A DNA stretch of 6,724 bases from Candidatus Aerophobota bacterium. GTDB taxonomy: Bacteria > Aerophobota > Aerophobia > Aerophobales > B3-G15. Both the position numbers and the translations under genes were made by a program. Under the pieces are notes generated by a model. It saw only the letters and a list, made by a program, of their open reading frames with translations, was not told where the DNA came from and made no database searches. Shown here piece after piece: positions 1-6,029 of this stretch. The stretch spans positions 1-6,724 of the forward strand of contig DRTT01000053.1 of NCBI GenBank assembly GCA_011372105.1, given 5' to 3'. Position 1 is the first letter of the stretch, and each line of letters begins with the position of its first letter.

Positions 1-1826
1 ATAAACACTCTGTTGACTTTACAGTTATTCGGGCAATCATGGCATTCAAAAGATTCCATTTTATATTTTACGTCAGCAAGTCCAAATCCTTTGAATTTGC
101 TTTCACCTTTTGTCTCTTCTTTTGCCAGGATAGCCGCTCCTATTGCTCCAAGAACTTCATTATGAGGAGGAACTGTAACCTTTTTGCCCAGTATTTTTTC
201 AAAGGCAGCTACAACTGCTCTGTTACATGCAGTTCCGCCCTGGAAGAAGATGTTGTTTCCTATTTTTCTATTTTCCACCACCTTGTTGAGGTAGTTGTAA
301 GCTACAGAGTAGGCAAGTCCTGCAACAAGGTCAGGTATAGGAACACCCCTTTGCAGGTGTTCAAATAATGCTGACTCCATGAAAACCGTGCACCTATCTC
401 CAAGGTTTGCAGGGTTTTCTGCAGTGAAAGCAATGTTTTCAAATTCCTTTTTTATATTTATCTTCAACTCCTCTGCCTGTTCTTCCAGAAAAGACCCTGT
501 TCCTGCTGCACAGGCCTTGTTCATTGTAAAATCAACAATAACCCCATTTTTTAAACTTATATACTTTGAATCCTGCCCCCCAATTTCAAATATAGTGTCA
601 ACTTTGGGGTCTATGTTTAAAGCTCCTCTTGCCTGAGCAGTTATCTCGTTTTTAATTACATCAGCCCCAACAAAGGCACCAATTAAATATCTTCCAGAAC
701 CTGTGGTCCCAACTCCTCTAATTTTCACCTTTCCCTCAACCTTTTCTCTTACCTCTCTTAAACCGTCCTGGACAGCTTTTAAAGGTTTGCCTGCTGTGGG
801 AAGGTAACTTTTTGCTATCAGTTTGTTATTGCTATCTATGACGGCCACGTTTGTGCTGACAGAACCTATGTCTATCCCTATATAAGCGTCAACAAGCTCA
901 CCTGTTTCAGGAAATTGATATTCTTCTTCTCTCTTTGAAGGTTTTTCATCTTCAAAGTCAAGGGAGAGTTTGGGAAGTCCTTTCTTTCCTTTTCTTATTT
1001 TAACCTGGATGTCAAACTTTTCAGGGTTGAAATTTCCGGAATCCTCTTTTTCTTTAAGCAAGAGAGCTGCTCCTAAGGCTCCCAGGGAGAAAAAATGAGG
1101 TAAAACAAAGATATCTTCCCGCTGAAGTACTTTTTTGAAAGCTACAAGCATTGCCTTATTAGCAGCTACTCCCCCCTGAAAGGAAATGGGTCCTTTAAGT
1201 TCTTTACCTCGAGCAATGTTACTTCTGTAGCTTCTGACAAGGGCCTCACACAAGCCCATGGTTATATCTTGCATGGGAGTTGCTTTTTGCTGGAGATGAA
1301 TCATATCGGATTTGGCAAATACAGCACATCTTCCAGCTATTCTTGCGGGATTTGTGGACTTAAGAGCTACTTTTGCAAATTCTTCCTCTATGTTTAATTC
1401 CAATCTTTTAGCCTGTTGATCCAGAAAAGACCCTGTTCCTGATGCACAACTTGAGTTCATTCCAAAATCTGTTACCTCCCCGTTTTCGTTGAGGGAGATG
1501 AACTTGGCATCCATACCTCCTATATCAATTATGGTTCTTATTGAGGGGTCGATATGGTGGGTTCCTTTTGCCTGGGCGATTACCTCTTCAAAATAAGGGA
1601 TTTGCCATTCTCTGGCAAGGAGTTCTCCGTTGGATCCTGTTACTGCTACACAATCAAATGGGTAGGTAGGATATATTTTTTTCAGGATCTCTGTTGCTTT
1701 TTTAAAAGGCTGTCCATTATGACGGGTATATTTTTCTTCGTAAACTATCTTTCCCTCAAAATTTATAATTATCACATTTACCGAGACCGAGCCTAAATCC
1801 AATCCTGCAATATATCTCTCTCTCAT
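1..1826 (-). CDS. CoA-enzyme activase with two fused BadF/BcrA/HgdC-type ATPase domains (3' end beyond window)
   Basis: Reading down from the ATG at 1826 gives 608 codons with no stop, so the C terminus lies outside the window. Family members are iron-sulfur ATPases that use ATP to push low-potential electrons into 2-hydroxyacyl-CoA dehydratases, benzoyl-CoA reductases or double-cubane proteins in the cytoplasm. Domain 1 (about 5-258) has phosphate motif GLDLGS (8-13), DIGGMDAK (101-108), cluster motif NSSCASGTGSF with C127, GRCAVF with C167, and QGGVAAN (217-223). After a charged linker (about 260-312), domain 2 repeats this: GIDIGS (317-322), EIGGQDSK (414-421), NKACAAGTGSF with C439, DRCTVF with C479, QGGTACN (529-535). 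C127/C167 match the two cluster ligands known from HgdC. At 595-602 a C-x2-C-x3-C motif (CHDCPNNC) begins the extra region of the long family members (DUF2229 type), which usually exceed 1000 residues. An AAAAGG ribosome site at 1834-1839, 7 nt upstream, supports the start. The family is certain; the electron acceptor is unknown. Confidence 0.93.
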   Translation of the reverse strand, partial: MRERYIAGLDLGSVSVNVIIINFEGKIVYEEKYTRHNGQPFKKATEILKKIYPTYPFDCVAVTGSNGELLAREWQIPYFEEVIAQAKGTHHIDPSIRTIIDIGGMDAKFISLNENGEVTDFGMNSSCASGTGSFLDQQAKRLELNIEEEFAKVALKSTNPARIAGRCAVFAKSDMIHLQQKATPMQDITMGLCEALVRSYRSNIARGKELKGPISFQGGVAANKAMLVAFKKVLQREDIFVLPHFFSLGALGAALLLKEKEDSGNFNPEKFDIQVKIRKGKKGLPKLSLDFEDEKPSKREEEYQFPETGELVDAYIGIDIGSVSTNVAVIDSNNKLIAKSYLPTAGKPLKAVQDGLREVREKVEGKVKIRGVGTTGSGRYLIGAFVGADVIKNEITAQARGALNIDPKVDTIFEIGGQDSKYISLKNGVIVDFTMNKACAAGTGSFLEEQAEELKINIKKEFENIAFTAENPANLGDRCTVFMESALFEHLQRGVPIPDLVAGLAYSVAYNYLNKVVENRKIGNNIFFQGGTACNRAVVAAFEKILGKKVTVPPHNEVLGAIGAAILAKEETKGESKFKGFGLADVKYKMESFECHDCPNNCKVNRVF

Positions 1827-1951
1827 TTTTATGCCTTTTAATCTAACTACATAAAGTTAATTTTTCAGGGGATTATAGCACAAAGAAAGTCACTGTCAAC
1901 CACCAGCAAAACAGGGAAAGGAATTTTCCAGGCTTTGGTTTGAATTCAGGG
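1827..1951. other. Intergenic spacer between mgtE and the activase gene
   Basis: This 125 bp gap holds the activase promoter and ribosome site and no gene. The mgtE-proximal half has no convincing terminator. The best candidate is a 5 bp stem (GGAAA/TTTCC, loop of 5) at 1915-1929 followed on the minus strand by CTGTTTT, which is too weak to call. mgtE transcripts may therefore partly read into the activase. Confidence 0.6.
1872..1899 (-). promoter_or_regulatory. Consensus sigma70-type promoter for the activase gene
   Basis: On the minus strand a perfect -35 box TTGACA (1894-1899) and a perfect -10 box TATAAT (1872-1877) are separated by 16 bp. Transcription would start near 1865, giving a 5' leader of about 39 nt before the ATG at 1826, with an AAAAGG ribosome site in between. 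The promoter lies in the gap after mgtE, so the activase can be transcribed independently of the genes upstream. This is a sequence match only; no regulator site was recognised around it. Confidence 0.8.
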
Positions 1952-3313
1952 TTAAATTTTAAGAAAGAATATAGACACGCCAAAGTAAATGGTGAGAGAA
2001 AAGATATCAAGAATAGTTGTAATAAGAGGTCCTGACACAACTGCAGGGTCAAGTTTTAACCTTTTGCATACGAGAGGAAGAAGTGAACCAAGAGATGTGG
2101 CAGTAACAATGGCTATTAACATACTAAAGGCAACACATACTCCCAGAAGAGAATTCCTTTGGAATATAATTGCTCTGATAAGGGTAATTCCTCCTAAGGG
2201 TATACCCATTATTCCTCCTATGAATATCTCCTTTTTTACCACAAGCCATATGTCTTTTAGCCTTACCTCACCAATTGCAAGTCCTCTTACAACTGCCATT
2301 GCTGCTTGAGTTCCTGCGTTACCTGCTGTATCCATCAATACCGGTATATAAAAAGCAAGGGAAACTACACTTTCCAGGGCAAAGGAAAATTTTTGCATTA
2401 CAATTCCTGAGAAAAAACCTGTGATGCCGAGAATTACAAGCCAGGTGAGTCTGTTTTTTGCAATGGTTGTTGCTCGCATTTTCATGTATTCTTCACTGTG
2501 CTTTCCTGCCGCTCCAAATTTATACATATCTTCTGTATTTTCCTCTCTTATAACATCTATAACATCATCCACAGTAATTATTCCTTTCATTTTTCCATTT
2601 TCATCAACTACAGGTAAGGCAAGAAGATCATAATTTGCTATTCTTTTTGCCACTTCTTCTTGATCCATTGTTACAGGTAAGGTTATTGGATTGCGGTGCA
2701 TGAGTTTTTTTATCTTTTTTTCAGGGTCTGCCAGAATAAGTTCTTTTAAAGAAAGGACACCGACGAGTTTGTCTTTCTCATTGAGAACATAAATGTAATA
2801 CACCATTTCCAGGTCTTTTGCGCTTTTTCTAAGTTCCTCAAGTGCCTCTCCTGCTGTCATATTTTCTCTTACCCTGGCAAACTCTGTTGTCATTATTCCT
2901 CCGGCACTTGTGGGAGGGTAGCTCATCAGTTCTTTTACATCCTGTGCCTCCTCCTTTTTCATTATTGATAAAAATCTTTCTGCTATTTCCGGGGAGAGTT
3001 CCTCGAAAAGGTCAGCTCTTTCATCAGGTGCAAGTTCATTGAGAAGACCTCTTTTTTTCACATCATCTATTGTGGTTAAAATTTCTATCTGTTCTTCCTC
3101 ATCGAGTTTTTCAAAAACATCAGCAGCAAAATCAAGATCCCATAGAGAAAAAAGGTACACCTTTTCTCTCAGGGAAAATTCTCCCATAACCTGTGCTATT
3201 TCCACAGGTTCATAATCCTTAAAAATCTCTTTCAACTCTTCCCTTTCCTTTTTAGCAATGAGCTCTTTTATTTCCGGTAAAATAAGATATATTCTTGAAT
3301 ATTCCTTCTCCAT
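1952..3313 (-). CDS. mgtE: MgtE family Mg2+ channel/transporter
   Basis: The 453-residue length is typical of the family. MgtE is a homodimeric inner-membrane Mg2+ channel whose cytosolic part senses Mg2+ and closes the pore when it is plentiful. The order is complete: acidic superhelical N domain (about 15-130), the hallmark YPPTSAGGIMT stretch (132-142) leading into CBS domain 1 (to about 200), CBS domain 2 (about 204-260), then EENTEDMYKFG (257-267) entering the plug helix. The membrane domain (about 287-453) has five predicted helices. It carries the signature PVLMDTAGNAGTQAAM (324-339) and D436 in the last helix (TTILDIFSL), which by position matches the pore aspartate D432 of Thermus MgtE. 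The ATG at 3313 has AGGGGG at 3321-3326 with 7 nt spacing. A stronger-looking GGAGG at about 3332-3336 is too far upstream to serve this ATG. tRNA-Leu lies upstream and the activase downstream. Some MgtE proteins also pass Co2+; substrate choice is inferred from the family. Confidence 0.96.
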   Translation of the reverse strand: MEKEYSRIYLILPEIKELIAKKEREELKEIFKDYEPVEIAQVMGEFSLREKVYLFSLWDLDFAADVFEKLDEEEQIEILTTIDDVKKRGLLNELAPDERADLFEELSPEIAERFLSIMKKEEAQDVKELMSYPPTSAGGIMTTEFARVRENMTAGEALEELRKSAKDLEMVYYIYVLNEKDKLVGVLSLKELILADPEKKIKKLMHRNPITLPVTMDQEEVAKRIANYDLLALPVVDENGKMKGIITVDDVIDVIREENTEDMYKFGAAGKHSEEYMKMRATTIAKNRLTWLVILGITGFFSGIVMQKFSFALESVVSLAFYIPVLMDTAGNAGTQAAMAVVRGLAIGEVRLKDIWLVVKKEIFIGGIMGIPLGGITLIRAIIFQRNSLLGVCVAFSMLIAIVTATSLGSLLPLVCKRLKLDPAVVSGPLITTILDIFSLTIYFGVSIFFLKI

Positions 3314-3329
3314 AAATTTTCCCCCTGCT

Positions 3330-3360
3330 TGCCTCCTTATTATTCAAAAAAGGGAGGGCA
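3330..3360 (-). promoter_or_regulatory. Inverted repeat in the mgtE leader, overlapping a purine-rich site
   Basis: On the plus strand TGCCTCC (3330-3336) faces GGAGGGCA (3353-3360), giving seven pairs with one bulged base and a 16 nt A/T-rich loop. In the mgtE mRNA the hairpin would end about 16 nt before the ATG and would pair up the GGAGG stretch there. It could affect translation or RNA stability. No U-tract follows immediately, so it does not look like a terminator. A functional role is inference. Confidence 0.35.
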
Positions 3361-3373
3361 AATCCTTTTATAA

Positions 3374-3420
3374 AGTATAACTTTTGCTAAAAATTTACCA
3401 GAGAAGATTTCTCCTGTCAA
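3374..3420 (-). promoter_or_regulatory. Possible mgtE promoter (poorly resolved -10)
   Basis: A perfect -35 hexamer TTGACA lies on the minus strand at 3415-3420. At 17 bp spacing the -10 would be TAAATT (3392-3397), a 4/6 match. A better -10, TATACT (3374-3379), is too far from this -35 and has no good -35 of its own. Either could drive mgtE with a leader of roughly 55-75 nt. The TTGACA also falls inside a larger inverted repeat, so the call is tentative. Confidence 0.35.
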
Positions 3421-3433
3421 CGGCAGGTTCTGG
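3398..3433. repeat. Nested inverted repeat between tRNA-Leu and mgtE
   Basis: Outer arms CCAGA (3398-3402) and TCTGG (3429-3433) enclose inner arms CCTG (3413-3416) and CAGG (3424-3427). A competing stem GAGAA/TTCTC occupies 3401-3413 on the same strand. On the minus strand the structure is followed by TAAATTTTT, so it might weakly end tRNA transcripts. Pairing is short and interrupted, so it could equally be chance in an A/T-rich spacer. Confidence 0.3.
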
Positions 3434-3481
3434 CAAAATCTTTTTCTTCATCCGGAGGTTTTAGTAAAGGTTGGTAAAATA

Positions 3482-3565
3482 TGCCGGGAGGGGGATTTGA
3501 ACCCCCACGGAGTAACCTCCACATGGCCCTCAACCATGCGCGTCTGCCTATTCCGCCATCCCGGC
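3482..3565 (-). tRNA. tRNA-Leu (anticodon GAG)
   Basis: An 84 nt class II tRNA folds by eye. The acceptor stem GCCGGGA pairs with TCCCGGC over all 7 bp, with discriminator A at 3482. The anticodon stem CATGG/CCATG carries loop TTGAGGG, giving anticodon GAG, which reads CUC and CUU. The long variable arm has stem GGAG/CTCC, and the T arm is GGGGG-TTCAAAT-CCCCC. The 3' CCA is not encoded and must be added enzymatically. It sits 56 bp after ktrA and 168 bp before mgtE in the same direction. No integrase or repeated 3' end suggests use as an attachment site. Confidence 0.97.
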
Positions 3566-3582
3566 AAAAAGTTCATTTTTTA

Positions 3583-3610
3583 ATATTAATAAATTTTAGA
3601 TAAAAATCAA
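3583..3610 (-). promoter_or_regulatory. Weak candidate promoter for tRNA-Leu
   Basis: In the 56 bp A/T-rich gap between ktrA and the tRNA, the minus strand carries TTGATT (3605-3610) and TAATAT (3583-3588) 16 bp apart. Each hexamer matches the sigma70 consensus at 4 of 6 positions. This would start transcription about 10 nt before the mature tRNA. In such A/T-rich sequence a match of this quality can arise by chance, and the tRNA might instead be processed from the ktr operon transcript. Confidence 0.3.
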
Positions 3611-3621
3611 TCTTTCCCGAT

Positions 3622-4296
3622 TTACTCACTTCTGGAAAATCTTTCTATATCTTCTTCTTCTCCCACCACTAAGAGCACATCTCCTTTCTCGATCATATCT
3701 GTTGCCTGAGGAAGATAGTTAACTTTCTCCACTTTATTGTCTTCTGATATTTTGCGTATTTCCAGGATGTTCACTCTATATTTTTGCCTTATTTTCAAGT
3801 CTCCTATTTTCTTTCCCCAGAATTTTTTTGGAGCGTTAACCTGCGCAGCACTGTACTTTTCAGTAATGGGAAAGTAATCCAGTATGTTGGAAGCGATTAG
3901 ACTCTGGGCAAGTTTTTTTCCTATCTCCACTTCAGGAAGAATTATCCTGTCTGCTCCGACAAGAGTAAGGATTTTTTCCTGGATGTCGGAAATGGTATGA
4001 GAGGCGCGAGTTATAACTTTTGGAACCCCTATCTTCTTAAGTAAAGCTGTTGTCAAAATACAGGATTCAAACTCACCAATGCTTACGATAGCAACATCCA
4101 CCTTATCAACTCCCTGGGAAAGAAGTGCCTCCTCATCTGTGGAATCAAGTCTAACTGCAAGAGTTACTATCTCCTTAAATTTTTCAACAAGTTCTGGGTT
4201 TTTATCAATAGCTATTACTTCTACTCCTCTCCGCGCGAGAGCTTCGGCCACTGTAGCGCCAAATCGACCAAGACCAATTACTGCAAACTTACGCAT
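3622..4296 (-). CDS. ktrA: KtrA/TrkA-type RCK regulatory subunit of K+ uptake
   Basis: The 224-residue length is typical of KtrA; E. coli TrkA, with duplicated domains, is about twice as long. This cytosolic protein forms an octameric ring under the membrane channel and gates it in response to nucleotides. The N domain (about 1-135) is a Rossmann fold with dinucleotide motif GLGRFG (8-13), an acidic residue at the end of the second strand (D31 in AIDKN), and the usual DSTDEEAL (51-58) and ITRASHTISDIQEKI segments. The RCK_C domain (about 140-224) begins near LDYFPI; in relatives this domain can bind c-di-AMP. The ATG lies four bases after the ktrB stop, with AGGA about 8 nt upstream inside the end of ktrB, so the two are co-transcribed. 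The absence of a second RCK pair argues for Ktr rather than proteobacterial Trk. Confidence 0.94.
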   Translation of the reverse strand: MRKFAVIGLGRFGATVAEALARRGVEVIAIDKNPELVEKFKEIVTLAVRLDSTDEEALLSQGVDKVDVAIVSIGEFESCILTTALLKKIGVPKVITRASHTISDIQEKILTLVGADRIILPEVEIGKKLAQSLIASNILDYFPITEKYSAAQVNAPKKFWGKKIGDLKIRQKYRVNILEIRKISEDNKVEKVNYLPQATDMIEKGDVLLVVGEEEDIERFSRSE

Positions 4297-4300
4297 TTTG

Positions 4301-6028
4301 TTATCCTATAATAATACTTTCCTCTGGATATTCGTAAAGTTTTGCCACTTTTTTACCGCTGATAGCTAAAGCTAAAGTTAAAGGTCCAACCCTTCCTACA
4401 AAGATGGTAATAATTATAATAATTTTTCCGAAGTTGGTAAGATGGGAAGTTATTCCTCTGGAAAGTCCCACTGTCCCAAGGGCTGAAAATACTTCAAATA
4501 AAATATTCAGAAAATCTGCATTTTCAGTAAGGGACAAAAAGAGGGTTGAAATACTGCTCCATCCAAGAGCAAGAGTAACAACGCAGAGTGCCTGATAAAT
4601 ATAAATTTGAGGAATAGTTCTCTTAAAAGCTTCAACCTGATGTTTTCCCTGAATCATTGATTTTATAGCAAGTATCAGGGTAGCAAATGTACTTGTTTTT
4701 ATTCCACCACCTGTTGAACCAGGAGATGCCCCTATGAACATGAGAATTATCAGAAGAAAAGAGGAAAATTTTGTTAATTTGTCTATGGGGATAGTGTTAA
4801 ATCCTGCTGTTCTTGCAGTAACAGATTGAAAAAAAGAAGCAAGTATTTTATTCTTAAAAGTCATATCTTTTAACAGGTTATTTTTTTCTCCTAAGTAAAT
4901 AAAAAATGTTCCAGTTGCAATGAGAATCAAAGTGGTAACAATTACAAGCTTTGTGTGGAGCGAGATTGTCCTTTTTCTTTTTTTAAACCAGGCAAAAAAA
5001 GAATCCAGCAGGTTCACAATTACCACAAATCCTAATCCTCCGCATATTATAAGAGAGGTCATTGTAAGATTTACATATGTGTTTTTCTGGTATTTTATGA
5101 AGCTATCAGGATAAATGGAAAATCCTGCATTACAGAAAGCTGATATGGAGTGGAAAAGAGCAGAATAAAATGCTGATAGACTGTTTTTTGCCTGAGGAAG
5201 GAACTGAAAGTAAAGAAGCAAAGCTCCAGCACTTTCAATTATAAAAGTTAGAAGAAGAATGTATAGAACAAGGTATCCTATCTTACTTAAATTCTGGTAT
5301 CTTACAGCCTCTCTTAAGACCACTCTCTCTTTTAAGCCAAGCCCCCCGGATAAAAGTGCAAAGAAAGAAGCAAAGGTCATAAGACCAAGTCCCCCTATTT
5401 GAATTAGAGAAAGGATTACAATTTGTCCGAAAATGGAAAAATGACTTCCCGTATCGACTACAATTAACCCCGTTACGCAGGTTGCCGAGGTAGCGGTGAA
5501 AAGTGCATCTAAAAAGGATGTGTTTTTCCCGGGGGCAGTTGATAAGGGAAGGTAAAGAAGAAAAGTGCCAATACATATTATAAAAAGAAAGGTCACAGCT
5601 ACTATTAATGGTGGAGAGAGACGAGGCAAAAAAAAGAGTTTACTGATCTGAGGAAGTTTAAGGAGAAAAAATGCGATTACAAAAATTTGGCACAGGAAAA
5701 CATACTCCTCTGTTCTCAAAAGTAAAAATTTGAGATGGAGAAAATGGGTTTTTAATAAGATTAAGAAAATCCCAAAAAAGGATATTAAAATTAGCTCAAT
5801 TTTGTATTCTTTTATAATTTCTTTAGCTTCCAGAAAAATAAGTTTTAAAAAAAACTGTGAAATTAATATTATGCTGCAAAGATAAATAAAAAAGTGAAAA
5901 ATTCTTGCAGTTTTGTAAGGGAGGTAAAATCCGTATTCTATTACAAAAAGAGCTGTTCCAAAAATAGAGATGTAAGTAGCTATCCAGGGAAGTAGTTTTT
6001 TTGTCAGGATATTTTTTTTCTCTTTCAT
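4301..6028 (-). CDS. ktrB: TrkH/KtrB family K+ uptake channel subunit with extra N-terminal membrane segments
   Basis: This 575-residue integral membrane protein is the pore of the K+ uptake system. The conserved core runs from about 137 to 575 with four M1-P-M2 repeats. The filter glycines are all present: TCVTGL (183-188), FCNAGFS (298-304), RTAGFN (406-411) and GTVGLS (518-523). The intramembrane gating loop of the third repeat is clear at GASPGSTGGGIKTSTF (433-448). Usual KtrB proteins have about 440-460 residues. The first 136 or so residues here are extra and contain about four hydrophobic segments (near 14-33, 42-66, 77-94, 108-125); N-terminally extended TrkH forms are known from some other bacteria. 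Its ATG follows the radical SAM stop by one base and has only a weak AAAGAAG ribosome site, suggesting translational coupling. A8 and A7 runs occur within the first 12 codons. Confidence 0.94.
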   Translation of the reverse strand: MKEKKNILTKKLLPWIATYISIFGTALFVIEYGFYLPYKTARIFHFFIYLCSIILISQFFLKLIFLEAKEIIKEYKIELILISFFGIFLILLKTHFLHLKFLLLRTEEYVFLCQIFVIAFFLLKLPQISKLFFLPRLSPPLIVAVTFLFIICIGTFLLYLPLSTAPGKNTSFLDALFTATSATCVTGLIVVDTGSHFSIFGQIVILSLIQIGGLGLMTFASFFALLSGGLGLKERVVLREAVRYQNLSKIGYLVLYILLLTFIIESAGALLLYFQFLPQAKNSLSAFYSALFHSISAFCNAGFSIYPDSFIKYQKNTYVNLTMTSLIICGGLGFVVIVNLLDSFFAWFKKRKRTISLHTKLVIVTTLILIATGTFFIYLGEKNNLLKDMTFKNKILASFFQSVTARTAGFNTIPIDKLTKFSSFLLIILMFIGASPGSTGGGIKTSTFATLILAIKSMIQGKHQVEAFKRTIPQIYIYQALCVVTLALGWSSISTLFLSLTENADFLNILFEVFSALGTVGLSRGITSHLTNFGKIIIIITIFVGRVGPLTLALAISGKKVAKLYEYPEESIIIG

Positions 6029-6029
6029 T

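Noticed and set aside
39..636. Two plus-strand reading frames of 109 and 85 codons
   Set aside because: They lie antisense to the activase, whose family motifs continue through the whole stretch; they have no recognisable domain or ribosome site.
1915..1929. Rho-independent terminator after mgtE
   Set aside because: The stem is only 5 bp with mostly A-T pairs, and the U-rich tail is short and not adjacent.
1989..3042. Plus-strand reading frames opposite mgtE
   Set aside because: They are shadows of a full-length, motif-complete mgtE on the minus strand.
3314..3481. M-box (Mg2+) riboswitch before mgtE
   Set aside because: No sequence resembling the conserved M-box elements was found by eye; a covariance-model search would settle it.
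3482..3565. tRNA-Leu as an integration site for a mobile island
   Set aside because: There is no integrase, no repeat of the tRNA 3' end and no change in gene character on either side.
5283..5576. A 97-codon minus-strand frame inside ktrB
   Set aside because: It overlaps the first pore repeat of ktrB in another frame and has a Cys/Arg-rich composition typical of a shadow.
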